64,000 nucleotides of DNA from Streptomyces sp. TRM70350 (GTDB taxonomy: Bacteria > Actinomycetota > Actinomycetes > Streptomycetales > Streptomycetaceae), in contig NZ_JAHUXH010000006.1 in NCBI RefSeq assembly GCF_019219825.1, positions 186,001-250,000 of the forward strand. The letters run 5' to 3'. Below, in pieces: positions 60,019 to 64,000 of this stretch (the first letter of the stretch is position 1; each line of letters begins with the position of its first letter). The notes beneath the pieces were generated by a model that did not search any database, had not been told where the DNA came from, and saw only the letters and a program-made list of their open reading frames with translations. Both the position numbers and the translations under genes were made by a program.

Positions 60019-60576
60019 ATGAGCGCAGCAACGACCACCGAGACCGTGGCCCCCGTCCGGCAGTGGGGCGAGGGCTGGGCCTGGCCGGTCACCCGGCTTG
60101 CCCCGCACTTCGTCCCGGACCGTGGCGCGGTCGGCTTCCTGGACCCGCCGGACCACACCCGGCCGCGCCGCTCGGCGGCCTCCGCGTTCCCGGCGCGGGG
60201 CGTGGAGCGAGTGCGGGAGACGTCCCGGCGGATGCTCGACGAGCTGGCGGACGAACTGCTCCAGGACGGCCCGCCCGCCGATCTCACGGCGGCCGTGCCG
60301 ACCCCGTTCCCGATCGCGGTGATCTGTGAGCCGATGGGCGTCCCAGCCGCCGACCGGCCGTATCTCGCGGCCAACCGGGACTCGGACGTCTTCCCCGGCC
60401 CCGAGACGATCGACTTCTCCCGCAACCCCCACCCGCATGTGGCGTTGGGGGTCGGACCCCACTGCTGCGTGGGCGGGATGCCGGCGAAGCTGGAGTCCGA
60501 ACTGCTGGTGGACGCCCTGCCCTTCAAGAAGGGCCCGTTGGTCCGCGGGCCCGAGACCCTGCCCGTGACCTGGTGA
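60019..60576 (+). pseudogene. CYP158A-like cytochrome P450 collapsed by in-frame deletions
   Basis: The 185-codon open frame is less than half a P450. Recognisable CYP158A blocks run in order: VRQW, GEGWAWPVTR, LAPHFVPDRGAVGFLDPPDH, ARGVERVRETSRRMLDEL, FPIAVICEPMGVPAADR, then directly YLAANRDSDVFPGPETIDF, the haem loop LGVGPHCCVGG and LPFKKGPLVRGPETLPVTW. Compared from memory with CYP158A2, segments are missing at four places, each without loss of frame. The third gap removes the I-helix and the ExxR of the K-helix. Such a protein should not bind haem productively. CYP158A enzymes couple flaviolin oxidatively. Confidence 0.88.
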
Positions 60577-60583
60577 GCCCACG

Positions 60584-61105
60584 ATGACCGCCACCGAGGG
60601 GCTCCTGGTGCCACCCGGCCATGGCCGGGTGGTCCAGACACCCGCCCAGCACGTGACGTTCAAGGTCACCGGCTCGCACTCCCGGACGGCCTCCACCTTC
60701 GAGGTGCTCGTCCCCCCGGGCTTCGACGTCGGCGCCCATGTGCACACCCGCAGCGAGGAGTTGTTCTACGTCCTCGAAGGCGAGCTGGACGTGCTGGCCT
60801 TCGAGCCCCGCGTCCGGACGCCCGACAACTGGCAGAAGTGGGAGTCGAGTTCGGGCAGACGGGTGGTCCGGGCGACACCGGGCACGCTCATCGTCGTACC
60901 GCCCGGCTGCCCGCACGCGTTCGCGAATCCGACGGAGACCCCGGCGAAGATGTTCTTCCAGGCGTCCCCGCCCCCGGATCACGAGCGGTACTTCGAGGAG
61001 CTGCTGGAGATCCTGAGGGACGGGGGCCCGCCGGATCACGAGGCGATCGAGGCATTGCGCGCCAGGTACGACATCCAGCAACTGACTCCACTGCGGCACA
61101 GGTGA
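60584..61105 (+). CDS. cupin quinone-forming monooxygenase (MomA-like)
   Basis: A 173-residue single-cupin protein. The metal-binding motif 1 is in FDVGAHVHTRSEELFYVLEG (His-x-His and Glu) at about 47-66, and motif 2 in LIVVPPGCPHAFANP at about 104-118. In Streptomyces, the cupin next to rppA (MomA) oxidises tetrahydroxynaphthalene to the quinone flaviolin. The position in this locus, 7 bases after the P450 remnant, supports that assignment. Confidence 0.85.
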   Translation: MTATEGLLVPPGHGRVVQTPAQHVTFKVTGSHSRTASTFEVLVPPGFDVGAHVHTRSEELFYVLEGELDVLAFEPRVRTPDNWQKWESSSGRRVVRATPGTLIVVPPGCPHAFANPTETPAKMFFQASPPPDHERYFEELLEILRDGGPPDHEAIEALRARYDIQQLTPLRHR

Positions 61106-61112
61106 CTGACTC

Positions 61113-61144
61113 AGGGGCGAGGGGAACTGCGCGCCCAGCCCCCC
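61113..61144 (+). repeat. Streptomyces intergenic repeat, copy 1
   Basis: AGGGGCGAGGGGAACTGCG and CGCCCAGCCCCCC form a G-rich/C-rich element familiar from many Streptomyces intergenic spaces. It sits in the 58-base gap between two convergent genes. A second copy in the opposite orientation is at 63231-63262 (28 of 32 positions identical). Confidence 0.8.
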
Positions 61145-61163
61145 ACACCCCGCAGCGCGCGTA

Positions 61164-62393
61164 CTACCGAATGGACATCCCCGAGACCGTCCGAGCAATC
61201 ACCAGCCGCTGAATCTCACTGGTCCCCTCGAAGATCGTGTAAATCGCGGCATCCCGGTGCATCCGCTCCACGGGGTACTCACGCGTGTAGCCGTTGCCAC
61301 CCAGGATCTGCACGGCCTGGGCAGTGACCTTCTTGGCCGTCTCACTGGCGAACAGCTTGGACATGGAGCCCTCGGCGGCCGTGAACGGCTTGCCGTTGAC
61401 CGCCATCCAGGACGCCCGCCACACCAGCAGCCGCGCCGCATCGATGGACGTACGCATGTCGGCGAGCTGGAACGCCACGCCCTGGTTGTCGATGATCGGC
61501 CGACCGAACTGCTCACGCGTCATCGCGTAGTCCAGGGCCACCTCGTACGCCGCCCGGGCCGTGCCCACCGCCATCGCGCCGACGGCGGGACGGCTCGCCT
61601 CGAACGTCGCCATCGCCGCGTTCTTCACCCGCTCCCCGCCGGAGGCCTTCGCCTTCTCCCGGGCGCGGGCGAGCCGCTCGTCCAGCTTCTCCTTGCCGCC
61701 GAGCAGGCAGGAGCCGGGGACGCGGACGTTGTCGAGGACGACCTCGGCGGTGTGCGAGGCGCGGATGCCGTGCTTCTTGAACTTCTGGCCCTGGGACAGC
61801 CCCGGCGTGTTCGGCGGGATGATGAAGGAGGCGTGGCCCTTGGAGCCCAGCTCGGGGTCGACGACCGCGACGACCACATGGACGCCCGCGATGCCGCCGT
61901 TGGTCGCCCAGGTCTTGGTGCCGTTGATGACCCACTCGTCCTTGGCCTCGTCGTACACCGCACGCGTGCGCATGGACGCCACGTCGGAGCCCGCGTCGGG
62001 CTCGGAGGAGCAGAACGCGGCGACCTTGACATCGCTCGCGTCGCCGTACATCTGAGGGATCCAGGTGCCGATCTGCTCCTCGGTGCCGTTGGCGAGCACG
62101 CCCACTGCCGCGAGGCCGGTGCCGACGATCGACAGGGCGATACCGGCGTCGCCCCAGAACAGCTCCTCCATGGCCATCGGGATGCCGAGGCCGGTGGGGT
62201 CGAAGTACTGCTGCGCGTAGAAGTCGAGGGAGTAGATGCCGACCTTCGCGGCCTCCTGGATGACCGGCCAGGGAGTCTCCTCACGCTCGTCCCATTCGGC
62301 GGCCGCGGGGCGGATCACGTCGGCGGCGAAGCCATGGAGCCAGTCCCGGACCTCCTTCTGTTCGTCGTTGAGCTCCATGGTGAACTCGGCCAT
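61164..62393 (-). CDS. acyl-CoA dehydrogenase
   Basis: A 409-residue FAD-dependent dehydrogenase. [20 protein letters not shown] at the N-terminus, [80 protein letters not shown] and [20 protein letters not shown] cover all family signatures; FEGTSEIQ contains the catalytic-Glu region of short/medium-chain enzymes. It should introduce the double bond in acyl-CoA beta-oxidation. The ATG at 62393 follows GGAGGGG. It is divergent from a TetR gene across 170 bases containing palindromes. Confidence 0.95.
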   Translation of the reverse strand: MAEFTMELNDEQKEVRDWLHGFAADVIRPAAAEWDEREETPWPVIQEAAKVGIYSLDFYAQQYFDPTGLGIPMAMEELFWGDAGIALSIVGTGLAAVGVLANGTEEQIGTWIPQMYGDASDVKVAAFCSSEPDAGSDVASMRTRAVYDEAKDEWVINGTKTWATNGGIAGVHVVVAVVDPELGSKGHASFIIPPNTPGLSQGQKFKKHGIRASHTAEVVLDNVRVPGSCLLGGKEKLDERLARAREKAKASGGERVKNAAMATFEASRPAVGAMAVGTARAAYEVALDYAMTREQFGRPIIDNQGVAFQLADMRTSIDAARLLVWRASWMAVNGKPFTAAEGSMSKLFASETAKKVTAQAVQILGGNGYTREYPVERMHRDAAIYTIFEGTSEIQRLVIARTVSGMSIR

Positions 62394-62419
62394 GTCCCCT
62401 CCAGTGGCGCACAAAGCAT

Positions 62420-62456
62420 GTTACTTGCGGTAACGGCAGTCTGTTACCCATGGGTA
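62420..62456. promoter_or_regulatory. candidate TetR operators
   Basis: Two palindromes lie just upstream of the acyl-CoA dehydrogenase start: GTTAC-TTGCG-GTAAC (62420-62434) and the perfect 12-mer TACCCATGGGTA (62445-62456). TTAC/GTAA half-sites are common in operators of TetR-type fatty-acid regulators in actinobacteria. They lie in the space shared with the divergent TetR gene, so binding could control both directions. Confidence 0.55.
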
Positions 62457-62563
62457 GGAAAAGTCAACTGACGACGACTCCTCGGCAGCCCGTTCGAGGT
62501 ACTGGGCGCGTTGAGTGTTAGTTTGCGCTGGCGTCACCGATTCAGCACGGGTGGGGAGAGCTC

Positions 62564-63205
62564 ATGGACACCACGCAGCGGACCGAGCAGCAGCGGTCCG
62601 CCGACCGCCGACGGCGCGAGCTCTTGGAGGCCGCCGACCGAGTGGTGCTGCGGGACGGTCCGCAGGCGTCGATGAACGCCATCGCCGCGGAGGCGGGCAT
62701 CACGAAGCCGATCCTGTATCGCCACTTCGGCGACAAGGGCGGGTTGTACGCGGCGCTGGCCAAGCGGCACACGGACGCGCTGCTGGACTCACTGCGGGCC
62801 GCGCTGGACGCTCCGGCGGAGCGGCGTGAACGGGTGGAGGCCACGCTGGACACCTACCTCGCGGCGATCGAGGCGCGGCCTCAGGTGTATCGGTTCCTGA
62901 TGCATCCGGCGGAGGGGTCGTCGGGGGACCAGGGATTCGATGTGGGCAAGCACTCGGCGCCGTTGTTGCGGCGGATGGGTGAGGAACTGGCCCAGGTGAT
63001 CGAGGAGCGGCTGGATCTCGGGCCGGGGAGTCAGCAGCTGGCTCGGGTGTGGGGGCATGGGATCGTCGGGATGATGCATGCCGCGGGGGACTGGTGGTTG
63101 GGGGAACGGCCTTGTTCTCGGGCTGAGTTGGTGCGGAGTCTGGCCGATCTGTTGTGGGGGCGTCTCGCGGCTGCGGGGGATCGGATGGGGAGCCCGGGGT
63201 TCTGA
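62564..63205 (+). CDS. TetR-family transcriptional regulator
   Basis: A 213-residue repressor. The N-terminal helix-turn-helix is RRELLEAADRVVLRDGPQAS then MNAIAAEAGITKPILYRHFG, at about 17-57, typical of TetR. The C-terminal ligand domain includes QVYRFLMHPAEG and WGHGIVGMMHAAGDWWLGER. Its divergence from an acyl-CoA dehydrogenase suggests control of fatty-acid or acyl-CoA metabolism with an acyl-CoA effector. The start follows GGGGAGAG. Confidence 0.93.
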   Translation: MDTTQRTEQQRSADRRRRELLEAADRVVLRDGPQASMNAIAAEAGITKPILYRHFGDKGGLYAALAKRHTDALLDSLRAALDAPAERRERVEATLDTYLAAIEARPQVYRFLMHPAEGSSGDQGFDVGKHSAPLLRRMGEELAQVIEERLDLGPGSQQLARVWGHGIVGMMHAAGDWWLGERPCSRAELVRSLADLLWGRLAAAGDRMGSPGF

Positions 63206-63230
63206 CGGCTGGGTGTCGTCTGCGGGTCGT

Positions 63231-63262
63231 GGGGGGTTGGTCGCGCAGTTCCCCGCACCCCT
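63231..63262 (-). repeat. Streptomyces intergenic repeat, copy 2
   Basis: The reverse complement AGGGGTGCGGGGAACTGCG plus CGACCAACCCCCC matches the element at 61113-61144. It again lies between two convergent genes (tetR and def), suggesting a transcription-end role. Confidence 0.8.
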
Positions 63263-63275
63263 GGGGTGGGCATCC

Positions 63276-63815
63276 TCACCTGCGCCAAGAGGCTCGGGCC
63301 GCCTGTCGCATCAGGCGTCTGTGACGCCAGCCCTTCACACGGTCCGCGTAGACCGTCCCCTCCACGTGGTCGCACTCGTGCTGCAGGCACCGTGCGAAGA
63401 AACCGGTGCCGTGGATCGTGATCGGGTCCCCGGTCGTCGTGACGCCTTCCACCACCGCGTGGTCGTAGCGCTCCGTTCCCGCCTCCAGGCCCGGCAGGGA
63501 CAGGCAGCCCTCGGGGCCGCGGATCACCACGCCGTCCGTTTCCACCAGGCGTGGGTTGACCACGTGGCCGAGGTGTCGTACGTCATCGTCGTCGGGGCAG
63601 TCGAAGACGAAGACCCGGAACGGGACGCCGACCTGGTTCGCGGCCAGGCCCACGCCCTGGGCGGCGTACATCGTCGTGAACAAGTCCTCCACCAAGGGGG
63701 AGAGTTCGGGGCCGAAGTCGGTGACTTCCGTGCAGGGTGTGTGAAGGTGCGGGTCGCCGAGCAGGGTGAGGGGCCGGACACGCCCGTGAGCGCCCGGGAT
63801 GGGGCCTTGTCGCAT
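63276..63815 (-). CDS. def: peptide deformylase
   Basis: A 179-residue metalloenzyme removing the formyl group from new N-terminal methionines. All three PDF motifs are present: GVGLAANQ (residues 54-61), EGCLSLPG (102-109, with the metal-ligand Cys) and QHECDH (145-150, with both His ligands and the catalytic Glu). The C-terminus VKGWRHRRLMRQAARASWRR is basic. Streptomyces carry several deformylases; this is one of them. The ribosome site upstream of 63815 is weak. Confidence 0.95.
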   Translation of the reverse strand: MRQGPIPGAHGRVRPLTLLGDPHLHTPCTEVTDFGPELSPLVEDLFTTMYAAQGVGLAANQVGVPFRVFVFDCPDDDDVRHLGHVVNPRLVETDGVVIRGPEGCLSLPGLEAGTERYDHAVVEGVTTTGDPITIHGTGFFARCLQHECDHVEGTVYADRVKGWRHRRLMRQAARASWRR

Positions 63816-63971
63816 GCCGGCAAGGGTACGGTCCTCGCTGGCGCGCTCCCCGCGCGCGGGGATCGTGACGGTGCCGCGATTCGGGCAGGTGAGTGGATCT
63901 CGATAGGCTGAGTCCTCACCACGTTGCCGGATGCTACGGCGCGGCGCGTACGCAAGGAGGATCGAGAACTG

Positions 63972-64000
63972 ATGGCAGGCAACTCGGACCCGCTCACGCC
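63972..64000 (+). CDS. 5' end of a gene, probably MurT-like Mur ligase
   Basis: An ATG at 63972 follows an AAGGAGG site about 11 bases upstream and reads MAGNSDPLTP before the window ends. I recall this as the N-terminus of the Streptomyces MurT ligase that, with GatD, amidates the lipid II stem peptide. Ten residues are weak evidence, so the assignment is tentative. Confidence 0.5.

Overview
The window is chromosomal DNA of a Streptomyces or very close relative. The sequence is strongly GC-rich, coding frames are C/G-biased at third positions, GTG starts and ATGA/GTGA stop-start overlaps are common, and the gene content is typical of the genus: a conservon (cvnABCD), rppA with a CYP158-type P450 and a cupin monooxygenase, a divergent xylA/xylB-xylR locus, DUF6397 and DUF2795 proteins. 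The order xylA-xylB ... rppA-P450-cupin ... deformylase resembles what I remember of Streptomyces coelicolor, but that was not checked against a database.

Layout. 1-4.7 kb: zinc-independent ribosomal protein L31 (rpmE2), a membrane metal-dependent hydrolase, a SKI2-type RNA helicase and acyl-CoA thioesterase II. 4.8-11.9 kb: a DUF6397 protein, a solitary roadblock protein, a PPOX-fold protein, then a conservon (sensor kinase-like CvnA, roadblock CvnB, DUF742 CvnC, small GTPase CvnD) headed by an MHYT membrane sensor. 12-20.2 kb: a methyltransferase, hypotheticals, a secreted tannase-like esterase and an SNF2 helicase/SWIM-finger pair. 20.2-26.6 kb: a decayed phytase-like gene, a proline-rich membrane protein, the xylose catabolic genes with their ROK repressor, a decayed acetamidase and a Tat-exported amidase.

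27-47.8 kb is a large sugar and glycosyl-transfer cluster. It encodes a nearly complete ADP-manno-heptose route (GmhA-like isomerase, GmhB-like phosphatase, bifunctional HldE-like kinase/nucleotidyltransferase). Around these lie three GT9, three GT2 and two GT4/GT-B glycosyltransferases, two UXS-like epimerases, a carbamoyltransferase, a polysaccharide pyruvyl transferase-like protein, an FAD oxidoreductase and an MFS exporter. Most of the + strand arm is coupled by 4-base overlaps. A shorter - strand arm carries diverged second copies of the epimerase, GT9 and GT2 genes, and two of these have altered catalytic motifs. I infer a heptose-containing, probably carbamoylated glycan or glycoside; the product is unknown.

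48-64 kb: a decayed phosphodiester glycosidase gene, a secreted PLC-like phosphodiesterase, an operon of two acyl-CoA dehydrogenases plus a quinone oxidoreductase, a divergent XRE-cupin regulator/thioredoxin-reductase-like pair, ATP-dependent DNA ligase with a Nudix protein, an aldehyde dehydrogenase, the rppA-P450-cupin pigment locus in which the P450 has lost most of its body through several in-frame deletions, an acyl-CoA dehydrogenase divergent from a TetR regulator, peptide deformylase, and the first codons of what looks like the MurT ligase gene.

A recurring theme is gene erosion by internal deletion: four genes (phytase-like, acetamidase, phosphodiester glycosidase, P450) keep recognisable N- and C-terminal blocks but have lost interior segments. 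I saw no tRNA, rRNA, CRISPR array or insertion sequence.
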